From NCBI GenBank assembly GCA_903905685.1, contig CAIVHI010000032.1:1-13113 (forward strand): DNA of 13,113 nucleotides, read 5' to 3'. The notes under the pieces were generated by a model. That model was not told where the DNA came from, did not search any database, and worked only from the letters and a program-made list of their open reading frames with translations. Below are positions 1-6,830 of the stretch, one piece after another. The first letter of the stretch is position 1, and the number at the start of each line of letters is the position of its first letter. A program made the position numbers and the translations under genes. Source of the stretch: an uncultured Bacteroidota bacterium (lineage in GTDB: Bacteria > Bacteroidota > Bacteroidia > Chitinophagales > Chitinophagaceae).

Positions 1-392
1 AGTTCGCCCTTGTTGTCGGCAAACGGGTTGTTGATGTCGATGCGGTCTTCATAATGCGCCCAAGTCTTAAAGATGTCCGATACTTTCTTGAAAAGCAACT
101 TGAAGTCGGTTGGGGTTTTGCGCAAGTGCCGTGCAATTTTGTCGGCGGTTAGGGAGATACCTGCAAACTCCAAGAAAGGAACCAATTCCGCTATTGCGCT
201 GTTGGGATTGTTGGCTGATGCCTTGTTGACCAGTTCGGTGAAATTATGGGGGTGGTCGGGCGTGGGTTGCCCTGGCGTGCCGCCGTAATAGAGCCGGTGT
301 GCGACATCTTTACGGAAAATTTTATCTGGACCTACAAGGGCAGACCGCTTGAAATTCTCAATCCACCGTTGTTCGGTTTTTTCGAAGCCCAC
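1..392 (-). CDS. Unrecognised protein, N-terminal part (runs off left edge), probable GTG start
   Basis: Reading the minus strand, one frame stays open from an in-frame TAA at 407-405 to the window edge, giving about 130 residues and no methionine codon. I place the start at the GTG at 392-390, which begins (M)GFEKTEQRWIENF. An A-rich stretch sits about 12 nt upstream and a perfect TACCTTTG -7 box lies at 425-418. The adjacent ATT at 395-393 is a less likely alternative. The protein is soluble-looking and mixed in charge, with no signal peptide or membrane segment. The middle (LTADKIARHLRKTPTDF) resembles a small helical, possibly DNA-binding, segment, but that is only an impression. I do not recognise the family. 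It could be the start of a genuine gene or the remnant of a longer one cut by the stop at 407. It points away from the protease gene's promoter side, on the same strand. Confidence 0.5.
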   Translation of the reverse strand, partial: MGFEKTEQRWIENFKRSALVGPDKIFRKDVAHRLYYGGTPGQPTPDHPHNFTELVNKASANNPNSAIAELVPFLEFAGISLTADKIARHLRKTPTDFKLLFKKVSDIFKTWAHYEDRIDINNPFADNKGE

Positions 393-417
393 AATGCCGG
401 GTTTTTATGGCCGTCTC

Positions 418-425
418 CAAAGGTA
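418..425 (-). promoter_or_regulatory. Bacteroidota -7 box TACCTTTG upstream of the left-edge gene
   Basis: Read on the minus strand, this is an exact match to the TAnnTTTG consensus of Bacteroidota housekeeping promoters. It ends 25 nt before the proposed GTG start at 392. A T-rich stretch about 20 nt further upstream could serve as the -33 element but is not a clear TTTG. Confidence 0.45.
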
Positions 426-582
426 CGGCATGGGTGGTGAAAACCTGCCGGTAGAATTATGGTGTCTGTCTTTCCACCACCTAGCCGGTGGCTATATGTC
501 TTATGATGCTTAATGAGCTCAATGGAAGCACTGCCTGGCCATTCATTGACTCAGTATAATGAACGCCTACTGCACCAGCAGC

Positions 583-1002
583 TCATTTCACCTTCATTTG
601 TGCAAAATAAGGATGGTCGGGATTGACCAAAAGCTCTTGGCGGAGCGGGTGTATCAGCACGTCCATATCTTCGAGCGGGATACAGCCCAATAGGGGCTCG
701 GCATCGCCAGGGAGAATCATGGCGTTGCAAATGGTTCGCCGGTTTTTGAAACGCAGTTCAACCGACGAGGCAACTTCGCATTCTAAAAACGAGCCATTTG
801 CCAATTGGGCCTTCCTTTTTTCCAAAATTGGGAATTGAAGCTGTTCTTGGATGCGCTCATTGATACACAACATATCGGCACCGGTATCTACCCGTATATT
901 GACAAACATTTTCCTTACCTCTTCAGGATCAATTACTTTTCTGCGTGCAAACGCCAAGTCGTCATTGTTGATCAGTTCTATATCGGCATATATGGCGCCC
1001 AT
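583..1002 (-). CDS. Retropepsin-like clan AA aspartic protease
   Basis: A 139-residue protein starting at the ATG at 1002 (MGAIYADIEL). The frame is open 27 codons further upstream, but that extension is Cys/Pro-rich and lies over the end of the upstream ORF, so I exclude it. The catalytic motif is VDTGAD at residues 38-43 with D39 as the predicted nucleophile. A second signature, EPLLGCIPLEDMDVLIHP (102-119), includes the hydrophobic-hydrophobic-Gly element that packs under the active site in retropepsins. A single short domain of this kind would act as a homodimer. No signal peptide or membrane segment is visible, so it is probably cytosolic. Its substrate is unknown. The candidate small ORF at 1013-1240 ends 10 nt upstream on the same strand, suggesting a two-gene unit. 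A second, truncated copy lies at 12744-12984. Confidence 0.85.
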   Translation of the reverse strand: MGAIYADIELINNDDLAFARRKVIDPEEVRKMFVNIRVDTGADMLCINERIQEQLQFPILEKRKAQLANGSFLECEVASSVELRFKNRRTICNAMILPGDAEPLLGCIPLEDMDVLIHPLRQELLVNPDHPYFAQMKVK

Positions 1003-1012
1003 AGGAGCGAAG

Positions 1013-1240
1013 TTAACGCAATGCAAGCATTTTTGACATGGGTAGTGGAGGGTATAGGCGGGGGGCGGTCGGATAGTCGGCACTGTGGCCCGTGAACAAC
1101 TTGATGAAATCAGGAAGACGATCTAACATACACCAATCTTCGCGCGCGTGGTCAGGGCGGGTTTCGGCTTTCTGTTCTGTAACGATTGAAGCTCTTAAAT
1201 CGCGTCCGTCCCACTCCTTTTTCAACCACAACTGCGACAT
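1013..1240 (-). CDS. Candidate small protein (75 aa) directly upstream of the protease gene
   Basis: The ORF runs from an ATG at 1240 to a TAA at 1015-1013, which is 10 nt before the protease start. The protein begins MSQLWLKKEWDGRDLRA and its core (REDWCMLDRLPDFIKLF) has the tryptophans, charged residues and hydrophobic spacing of a real small folded protein. Its third-position GC is similar to that of neighbouring genes. A near-consensus -7 box (TAACTTTT, 1256-1249) lies 8 nt upstream of the start. I do not recognise a family. The layout recalls two-gene cassettes in which a small protein precedes the effector, but nothing in the sequence proves a toxin-antitoxin or regulator role. The alternative is that this is an untranslated leader and the frame is open by chance. 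It lies antisense to an open but probably untranslated upstream extension of the EnvC-like gene. Confidence 0.42.
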   Translation of the reverse strand: MSQLWLKKEWDGRDLRASIVTEQKAETRPDHAREDWCMLDRLPDFIKLFTGHSADYPTAPRLYPPLPMSKMLALR

Positions 1241-1248
1241 TGGTCGGA

Positions 1249-1262
1249 AAAAGTTATTTTTG
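1249..1262. promoter_or_regulatory. Overlapping divergent -7 boxes
   Basis: On the plus strand TATTTTTG at 1255-1262 matches TAnnTTTG exactly and lies 21 nt before the EnvC-like start at 1284. On the minus strand TAACTTTT at 1256-1249 is one base from consensus and lies 8 nt before the ATG at 1240. The two boxes share two base pairs, so the two directions could compete for RNA polymerase. No clear TTTG -33 element is seen at the usual spacing for either. Confidence 0.4.
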
Positions 1263-1283
1263 CTTGGCTATTGCTTCCCCCCC

Positions 1284-2678
1284 ATGCGCATCTCCCTTGT
1301 TGTGTTGTTGTTGCTGTTCTGCCTGCCTGCCCGTCCGCAACAGCAGAAGGAGGTGCAGATGCAATTCTCCAAATCGCAACTGGAGGAAAAACGCAAGGAG
1401 ATTCAGGATGCCATCAATGAGACCGAGCGGCAGTTGGAATCCATCAAGCAGGATAAAAACGCCACCATAAGTCAGTTGCGCGCGTTGCAAAACAAACTGG
1501 CCGAGCGCCAGCGGCTCATTGCCAATATCAATGAGAGCATTCGCGACATCGACAACAACATCGAAGTGTCCTCGCACGAGGTAGGCAATCTTAAAAAGGC
1601 GCTCGAAAGCTACAAAATCAGGTATGCTCAGAGCTTGCGATACTCTTATGAAACGCGGAGTTCCTACGATATGATGGCCTTCCTATTTTCGTCGGCATCG
1701 TTTAACGAGGCGCTGAGGCGCATGAAATACCTGAAAAAGTACCGCATGTACCGCGTTCACCAAGTGGAACAAATAAGGACCACGCAGGCTAAACTGCAAA
1801 ACAAAATCGGCATTCTGAATGCCCAAAAGGCTCAGAAAGACGAATTGTTGAGCTCCCAAATACAACAGAAACAAGTGCTGTTGAAGGAGTCTGACGAGAC
1901 TGACAAAGTGGTGAAGGAACTCAAGGGCAAGGAAGGCCAGTTGATGAAGGAAATTGAGAAAAAGCGCGTAGTGGCGGCCAGAATCAACGAAGCCATAAAT
2001 GTGGTGATAGAGCGTGAAATGGAGGCTGCCCGCAAGAAGGCAGAGGAGGAAGAGAAAAAACGTGCTGCGGCCAGCAAGACCGCGCCTCCAAAACCCGCCA
2101 CCAAGCCCGCCGTGCAGCCCACCCCGGCTGCTGAGTATGAACCTCCATCCTCCATCAAAAGCTATACGCCGAAGCCCAAAGCCAAGACCGATGCGGAAGT
2201 ACCACTTTACCTCACCCCTACCGACATGGCGTTGTCGAACAGTTTTGAAGGCAACAGGGGTAGGCTGTACTGGCCGGTAGACAAAGGCTTCATTTCCGAC
2301 CACTTCGGCACCCATCCACACCCATTGGCAGAGAAGGTGATGATTGATAATCCGGGTATAGATATCAGGACATCGGAAGGTGCCACCATTATGGGTGTCT
2401 TCGATGGCACGGTGAGCAGTGTGTTCTCCACGGTGGGCAGCAACCAAGTGGTCATCATTCAACATGGCAATTACTTCACGGTCTACAACGGTCTGCAAAG
2501 TGTGTCGGTTAAAAAAGACCAACATGTAAATGCCCACCAACCCATAGGCACCGTGGCCAAGAACGATGAAGGGGAACCCACCGTGAATTTCCAGATTTGG
2601 AAAGCCAATGCCGGCGGGAAGAAAGGCCAAACCAAGCTGAACCCCGAGCAATGGATCGGAAAACTGAAACAGCCCTGA
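1284..2678 (+). CDS. EnvC-like coiled-coil protein with degenerate LytM (M23) domain, copy 1
   Basis: A 464-residue protein starting at ATG 1284 with a signal peptide (MRISLVVLLLLFCLPARP). The frame is open back to 1092, but that extension buries the signal peptide and lies upstream of the -7 box at 1255, so I reject it. Residues about 25-245 form long heptad-rich coiled coils. A Lys/Pro/Ala-rich linker follows (about 250-300), then a LytM/M23 fold (about 320-460). Zn-binding residues expected in active M23 peptidases are changed: HxGxD is NPGID (356-360) and the HLH motif is TVN (433-435). This is the pattern of EnvC-type non-enzymatic activators, which switch on periplasmic N-acetylmuramoyl-L-alanine amidases during cell separation, so I infer that role here. 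A paralogue starts 23 nt downstream, suggesting one transcript. Confidence 0.88.
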   Translation: MRISLVVLLLLFCLPARPQQQKEVQMQFSKSQLEEKRKEIQDAINETERQLESIKQDKNATISQLRALQNKLAERQRLIANINESIRDIDNNIEVSSHEVGNLKKALESYKIRYAQSLRYSYETRSSYDMMAFLFSSASFNEALRRMKYLKKYRMYRVHQVEQIRTTQAKLQNKIGILNAQKAQKDELLSSQIQQKQVLLKESDETDKVVKELKGKEGQLMKEIEKKRVVAARINEAINVVIEREMEAARKKAEEEEKKRAAASKTAPPKPATKPAVQPTPAAEYEPPSSIKSYTPKPKAKTDAEVPLYLTPTDMALSNSFEGNRGRLYWPVDKGFISDHFGTHPHPLAEKVMIDNPGIDIRTSEGATIMGVFDGTVSSVFSTVGSNQVVIIQHGNYFTVYNGLQSVSVKKDQHVNAHQPIGTVAKNDEGEPTVNFQIWKANAGGKKGQTKLNPEQWIGKLKQP

Positions 2679-2701
2679 CAACCTGCCAAGTATTTCTATC
2701 C

Positions 2702-3997
2702 ATGCGTGCCTGCCTCTTCATCCTGCTCCTATTTGCGGCCACCGGCGCAACGGCGCAATTGCAGCCCGGCGACACCCGAACTCGTCTGGAAACGCAACGG
2801 AAGGAGATTTTGCAGCAAATAAGTGCAACCGAGCAGGAACTGACCCAGTTGAGGACGGAGAAAACGGTGACCCTCAACCGCATGAAGGTGCTCCAAATGC
2901 AACTGGAGGAGCGTACCAAACTCATCGAAAACCTGAATGAAGAGGTGGCCTACATAGACCGGACGGTTGAAGAATATGAAGCCCGTATAGCAGGACTGAA
3001 ACGGAAGCTGAATAGGTACAAACTACAATACACCAAATCCATCAGGTATGCCTACAAGAGCCGAACATCGCTCTCCATGATGGCCTACTTGTGTTCCTCG
3101 CAAGACTTCAACGAGGCCATCAGACGACTGCGCTACCTCCAAGTGATGCGGGCGATGCGCATGCAGCAGGCCGAAAAAATAAAGGCCACCCACGCCGAAA
3201 TTTATCACCAACTCGACATCCTGAATGCCGAAAAAGCCAACAAAAACAAGCTGCTGGCCGATTTGAGCCTCCAAGGCAAGTCTATGCAGGCCGCCAAGCA
3301 GGAAACCGACAATGCGGTGAAGGACCTCTCCGGCCGGGAGAAAGAATTGCAAGCGGAAATAGCGGGCAAAAAGAAATCGGCCAAACGGATTGATGATGCC
3401 ATTGAGGCCATCATCAAATCGGAAATGACCCTGTCGGAGGAAGAGACGGTGGGCAAGGTGAAAAAACCGGCTAAAGATGATGCCGAGGAGCCCCTGCCGG
3501 AGGAGCGCCGCAAGCACGGCAAAGAGGCACCTGCTGCATTGCCGGTAATGCCCCCCGAAGAATTGACATTGGCTCACCGCTTCGAAACCAACCGGGGCAA
3601 ATTGCCGTGGCCGGTGGACAAAGGCACGGTGAGCTGCCATTTCGGCAAGTACAGCCTTAAAAACATCGAGTACTTCAGCAACGGGGTAGACATCCGCACG
3701 GTTACCTATGGCATAGTGAAGGCCGTTCACGATGGCACCGTGAGCAGCGTTGTGGAGCTGGATGGCAAGTTGATGATACTGGTGCGGCACGGCAATTATT
3801 TCTCCGTTTACGGCAATATCATCAAGAGCATGGTCATCAAGGGCGAGAAAGTGACTGCCGGCAAGCCCGTGGGGCTGGTAGCCAACAATGAGGAAGGCTA
3901 CCCCACGTTGAATTTCCAAATCTGGAAATCGGCCGGTAGCGGCAAGGGCACCACCGTGCTCGACCCCGAACAGTGGTTGTCGCGCTCGGTGCATTGA
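2702..3997 (+). CDS. EnvC-like coiled-coil protein with degenerate LytM (M23) domain, copy 2
   Basis: A 431-residue protein. I choose ATG 2702 because it begins a signal peptide (MRACLFILLLFAATGATAQ); the frame is open upstream but overlaps copy 1. The architecture matches copy 1: a coiled coil at about 20-245, a shorter charged linker rich in Glu and Lys, then a LytM-like domain at about 295-428. The coiled-coil hinge is shared: SIRYAYKSRTSLSMMAYL here against SLRYSYETRSSYDMMAFL in copy 1. The metal-site residues are again lost, with SNGVD (326-330) for HxGxD and TLN (402-404) for HLH, so it should be a regulator rather than a peptidase. The linker differs in composition (acidic/basic rather than Pro/Ala-rich), and the two domains have drifted apart, which suggests distinct partners rather than a recent duplication. 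It is probably co-transcribed with copy 1. The next gene is convergent. Confidence 0.87.
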   Translation: MRACLFILLLFAATGATAQLQPGDTRTRLETQRKEILQQISATEQELTQLRTEKTVTLNRMKVLQMQLEERTKLIENLNEEVAYIDRTVEEYEARIAGLKRKLNRYKLQYTKSIRYAYKSRTSLSMMAYLCSSQDFNEAIRRLRYLQVMRAMRMQQAEKIKATHAEIYHQLDILNAEKANKNKLLADLSLQGKSMQAAKQETDNAVKDLSGREKELQAEIAGKKKSAKRIDDAIEAIIKSEMTLSEEETVGKVKKPAKDDAEEPLPEERRKHGKEAPAALPVMPPEELTLAHRFETNRGKLPWPVDKGTVSCHFGKYSLKNIEYFSNGVDIRTVTYGIVKAVHDGTVSSVVELDGKLMILVRHGNYFSVYGNIIKSMVIKGEKVTAGKPVGLVANNEEGYPTLNFQIWKSAGSGKGTTVLDPEQWLSRSVH

Positions 3998-4060
3998 TGG
4001 GCTGTGGGTGCAAGGGGTGGAGAAGTTACTCGCGATGGGCTTATCGGTTCAGTTCTTAGG

Positions 4061-4798
4061 CTATTTTTTCTCGTTGCCCACATCCGAATGGTCTATCAAG
4101 TCGTCGCCCTCGTTGTTGATGTTGCGGTGGTGGCCAAAGATGTAGCCGCCGGCTATACCCCATAACCTGTTCTTGTCCGACTCGCCCCCCAAACCTATAT
4201 CGTTGATGCCCGGACGGAAGAACGCTTTGAAAAACAGGCCGGTACCCAATTCATAGCCTGCCGAAAGATCGAGGCCGAGGTCGAAGCTGCCGACCGGATT
4301 GGCATTCTTACCCGTAATGACGGCGATGTTGAACGAGGTGTCGTAGGCAACACCGCCATAGGTGCCGGTTGCATGTAGTTTGTTGCGCCCCGCCAACACA
4401 TAGGCCGGCGTGACCCCAATTCCGAATGTGACGCGCCCCTTGCCTTGAATGCCCGTTTTGTAAAGCAATGCAAAGGGCACTTCCGCATAACCCAAAGTAA
4501 TGGTCTGCGTCACTTTTTCGTTGAAGGAGTCGTTTTCGTGATAGGAAAAATCACGTTGGTCACCCTGGCGCGAAATACGCAGTCCAACTTGCAGGTAGAA
4601 CTTGTGGTTGAGGTCCACATCGAAAAAGCCGCCAAGTTTGCCGCCCAAGATGGCGGAATTGGATGCCGAAGTATAGAATGGTCCAGGCGCAAAATGCATT
4701 TCCGCAATACCCAAGCCCGCCTCGAAGCCATACCCCGATTGTGCACGGGCTATAGGCATGGATAACAGGCACAGCATAAAAAAAAAGATGTTCTTCAT
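4061..4798 (-). CDS. Outer membrane beta-barrel protein (PorT-like/OMP_b-brl type)
   Basis: A 245-residue protein with a signal peptide (MKNIFFFMLCLLSMPIARA, cleaved before QSGYG). After it come alternating hydrophobic/polar strands with Gly and aromatic residues: GFEAGLGIAEMHF, AILGGKLGGFFDVD, KFYLQVGLRISRQG, ITLGYAEVPFALLYK, VTFGIGVTPAYVLAG, LGLDLSAGYELG, FFKAFFRPGIND and LWGIAGGYIFG. This is the usual small 8-10 strand barrel of Bacteroidota annotated as porin family or PorT-like. Its function is not predictable; it may be structural or help secretion. A hydrophilic, acidic tail of about 29 residues with several Asp and Asn follows the last strand, so the C-terminus would face the periplasm. 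The start ATG (4798-4796) overlaps the TGA of the upstream aminotransferase gene as ATGA, implying translational coupling. Confidence 0.8.
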   Translation of the reverse strand: MKNIFFFMLCLLSMPIARAQSGYGFEAGLGIAEMHFAPGPFYTSASNSAILGGKLGGFFDVDLNHKFYLQVGLRISRQGDQRDFSYHENDSFNEKVTQTITLGYAEVPFALLYKTGIQGKGRVTFGIGVTPAYVLAGRNKLHATGTYGGVAYDTSFNIAVITGKNANPVGSFDLGLDLSAGYELGTGLFFKAFFRPGINDIGLGGESDKNRLWGIAGGYIFGHHRNINNEGDDLIDHSDVGNEKK

Positions 4799-5619
4799 TC
4801 CATTTCGTTTATGGCAGCCGCAATGTGTTTGGCCACTTCGCAGTGGTATTGGTTGTCACCGAAGGTACGCACCCATTTCACCCGTTTTACGGCATTTGTC
4901 AAAAAAATTTCATCGGCATCCAGTAGGTCTTCCGTAGAAATGGGGCGGCAGACGGTCTCGGGCATGGCCTCGAGAATGACCTCCCGAATGATGCCGGCCA
5001 CACATCCTTCCGCCAATGGGGGGGTGGAGACGACTCCATCTTTCACTAGGAACAGGTTGGCAATCGTACTCTCTGCGATTCGTCCGTAGGTGTTGGGTAT
5101 CAAAGCATCGTTCCAGCGGTGTTCTCTAGCCTGATTGGCTGCAAGCACGTAAATCATCGCGTTGCAGGCTTTCAAGTTGGCAGTGGTGTCGGTTGTTTTG
5201 GCTATGCCTTCGGCAATGCCCACCACCAAGCCGTTTTCGTTGAGATGCGTCACGGTATCCGATACCGGCAGACATTCTATCACGAATTGTACCCCGTCAG
5301 ACAGATGGTCAAAAATGCCACCGTGCCCACCAAACAGCTGCACCCGTACACGGCAGGCTTCGCCTAGTCCGTTCTTTTTCACCGTTGCAGGTATGTGGCG
5401 GTCGAATAAATCGCGGTCGAAATGCAAAGGCCGCTTCAAGCCCAACACATCTAGCCCGCCTTTCATGCGGTTTCGGTGCCGGTCGGCAAAGCAGATGCAG
5501 CCATGTTTCACGAGCATGGTCTCGAAAATGCCGTAACCGTAACGGAAGCAGCGGTTGTCGACGGGTATTGCCGGGCCGGAGGCGGGAAGCAGTTTTCCGT
5601 TCAGGTTGATAAAAGCCAT
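4795..5619 (-). CDS. Aminotransferase class IV (PLP-dependent; BCAT/DAAT/PabC type)
   Basis: A 274-residue protein, the normal size for fold-type IV PLP enzymes. I start it at ATG 5619 (MAFINLNGKLLPAS), 11 nt downstream of a consensus -7 box; the upstream in-frame codons are not family-like. The N-terminal block has the expected FRYGYGIFETM (25-35). The PLP Schiff-base lysine is K150 in TANLKACN. The cofactor signature is AESTIANLFLVKDGVVSTPPL (182-202), with E183 facing the pyridine nitrogen. EGCVAGIIREVIL (204-216) and DEIFLTNAVK (236-245) complete the fold. Candidate roles are branched-chain or D-amino-acid transamination or 4-amino-4-deoxychorismate lyase; I cannot choose between them from the sequence. 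It is cytosolic, yet its stop overlaps the start of an outer-membrane barrel gene by 4 bp, a physical rather than pathway link. Confidence 0.88.
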   Translation of the reverse strand: MAFINLNGKLLPASGPAIPVDNRCFRYGYGIFETMLVKHGCICFADRHRNRMKGGLDVLGLKRPLHFDRDLFDRHIPATVKKNGLGEACRVRVQLFGGHGGIFDHLSDGVQFVIECLPVSDTVTHLNENGLVVGIAEGIAKTTDTTANLKACNAMIYVLAANQAREHRWNDALIPNTYGRIAESTIANLFLVKDGVVSTPPLAEGCVAGIIREVILEAMPETVCRPISTEDLLDADEIFLTNAVKRVKWVRTFGDNQYHCEVAKHIAAAINEME

Positions 5620-5630
5620 ATTGTGCGCTG

Positions 5631-5638
5631 CAAAAGTA
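5631..5638 (-). promoter_or_regulatory. Bacteroidota -7 box TACTTTTG for the aminotransferase/barrel operon
   Basis: Read on the minus strand, TACTTTTG matches TAnnTTTG exactly and ends 11 nt before the ATG at 5619. The leader would therefore be very short. It lies in the 115-bp divergent region shared with the glycosyltransferase gene. Confidence 0.5.
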
Positions 5639-5719
5639 CGGGCGTGCGGGCAAATGGGGCACACTGCAGCACCCAAATATCACGATCAAGTTTAACCTAT
5701 CAGACTATTGTAAAATTCG

Positions 5720-5727
5720 TACTTTCG
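5720..5727 (+). promoter_or_regulatory. -7 box TACTTTCG for the glycosyltransferase gene
   Basis: TACTTTCG differs from TAnnTTTG at one position and ends 7 nt before the ATG at 5735, implying a nearly leaderless message. No -33 TTTG is seen at the usual distance; a TTG at 5708-5710 is too close. Confidence 0.4.
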
Positions 5728-5734
5728 CCCCGCA

Positions 5735-6688
5735 ATGCCACCGGAAATTTCCATTGTAGTCCCGCTCTTCAACGAAGAGGAGTCTTTGCCGGAGTTGTTG
5801 GCCTGGATCAACCGCGTATGTAATGAACATCACTACAGCTACGAGGTGATCATGGTTGATGATGGAAGCACAGACAACAGTTGGGACGTGGTGTGCGACC
5901 TCGCGAAAGCCTATTCCCAAATAAGGGGCATCCGTTTCCAACGAAATTACGGCAAGAGTCCCGCCCTTTATGAAGGTTTCCGTGCCGCAACCGGCAAGGT
6001 TGTCATCACGATGGATGCGGACCTGCAAGATAGCCCCGACGAAATACCCGAGCTCTACAAGATGGTGGTGGAAGGCGGTTTCGATTTGGTGAGTGGTTGG
6101 AAAAAAGTGCGTTACGACAATGCCGTGACGAAAAATCTGCCGTCCAAACTTTATAATGCCGTGAACCGCCGCCTAAGCGGTATCAAGCTTCACGACATGA
6201 ACTGCGGGCTCAAAGCCTACCGGCTGAAGGTGGTGAAGAGCATTGAGGTTTATGGCGAAATGCACCGTTTTATTCCCGTGCTGGCCAAAAACGCGGGGTT
6301 CAAGAAAATAGGTGAGAAAGTGGTGCAGCACCGCCCCCGCAAGTTTGGCGTCTCCAAGTTTGGCTGGGAGCGGTTCATCAACGGTTTCCTCGATTTGCTG
6401 TCCATCCTGTTCATGAGCAAGTTTGGGAAGAAACCCATGCACTTGTTTGGCGCATTGGGCTCGCTCATGTTTCTTACCGGCTTCATCTGCATCAGTTGGC
6501 TCATCGGAGACAAGATTTTCCATGCTGAAGAAGTTGGGCTTACCAACAAACCTGCGTTCTACTTGGCCCTCACCACCATGATAATGGGTACGTTGTTTTT
6601 CCTCACCGGCTTCGTCTCCGAACTTGTAGTCAGAAATGCCTCCGACAGGAATGCTTACCTTGTAGAAACCAGAATAGGATTCGAATAG
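5735..6688 (+). CDS. Family 2 glycosyltransferase, polyprenyl-phosphate type (GtrB/ArnC/DPM1-like)
   Basis: A 317-residue inner-membrane enzyme expected to transfer a sugar from a nucleotide donor to a polyprenyl phosphate on the cytoplasmic face. The GT-A domain fills residues 1-230: SIVVPLFNEEESLPE (6-20), the nucleotide-binding VDDGSTDNSW (41-50), RNYGKSPAL (70-78), and the metal-binding DADLQDSPDE (94-103) with the DLQD form typical of dolichol/undecaprenol-phosphate enzymes. HDMNCGLKAYR (153-163) and HRPRKFGVSKFG (199-210) are also family marks. Two C-terminal membrane helices follow at about 236-259 and 273-297, then a short cytoplasmic tail. Its length matches the GtrB-like subfamily. 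The sugar and the downstream acceptor (lipid A, O-antigen or protein glycan) cannot be read from the sequence, and no flippase or GT-C partner lies nearby. The start is the first ATG after the -7 box. Confidence 0.9.
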   Translation: MPPEISIVVPLFNEEESLPELLAWINRVCNEHHYSYEVIMVDDGSTDNSWDVVCDLAKAYSQIRGIRFQRNYGKSPALYEGFRAATGKVVITMDADLQDSPDEIPELYKMVVEGGFDLVSGWKKVRYDNAVTKNLPSKLYNAVNRRLSGIKLHDMNCGLKAYRLKVVKSIEVYGEMHRFIPVLAKNAGFKKIGEKVVQHRPRKFGVSKFGWERFINGFLDLLSILFMSKFGKKPMHLFGALGSLMFLTGFICISWLIGDKIFHAEEVGLTNKPAFYLALTTMIMGTLFFLTGFVSELVVRNASDRNAYLVETRIGFE

Positions 6689-6714
6689 CTTTAAGTTGTA
6701 GGTAACGTCATTTG

Positions 6715-6741
6715 TTTTCGGTTGATTTTCAATCGCGAAAA
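6715..6741 (+). terminator. Possible hairpin after the glycosyltransferase gene
   Basis: The arm TTTTCG-GTTGA (6715-6725) can pair with TCAAT (6729-6733) and CGAAAA (6736-6741) around a TTT loop, with a CG bulge at 6734-6735 and one G-T pair. It starts 26 nt after the stop. There is no strong T-run downstream, so termination is only a possibility. Confidence 0.25.
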
Positions 6742-6782
6742 AGGGCTGAATCCAATTAACAATATTTTGCGTTATTTACACA

Positions 6783-6790
6783 TACTTTTA
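6783..6790 (+). promoter_or_regulatory. Probable -7 box TACTTTTA for the TonB-type receptor gene
   Basis: One base from TAnnTTTG, 40 nt before the ATG at 6831, in an AT-rich stretch. A TTTG at 6766-6769 precedes it, at a spacing shorter than usual. Confidence 0.35.
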
Positions 6791-6830
6791 TCGCTTCCGT
6801 TTCAATCCATTAAAACTGCTTAGGTCTGCC

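Noticed and set aside
477..491. Short palindrome CCACC-TAGCC-GGTGG between the left-edge gene and the protease
   Set aside because: Only five base pairs, no T-run, and not placed directly after a gene; too weak to call a terminator or operator.
599..610. A 12-base match (TGTGCAAAATAA) between the 3' end of the intact protease gene and the right-end junction at 13001-13012
   Set aside because: At the right end these bases are explained by conserved Fic codons; the match is probably chance and not a recombination scar.
1092..1283. An open 64-codon extension upstream of EnvC-like copy 1
   Set aside because: It would place the signal peptide in the interior and lies upstream of the -7 box at 1255; the ATG at 1284 directly begins a normal signal peptide.
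1683..2681. A 332-residue minus-strand open frame across EnvC-like copy 1 (and a similar one over copy 2)
   Set aside because: It is antisense to strongly supported genes, is rich in His/Leu/Phe as expected of a shadow frame, and has no recognisable motif.
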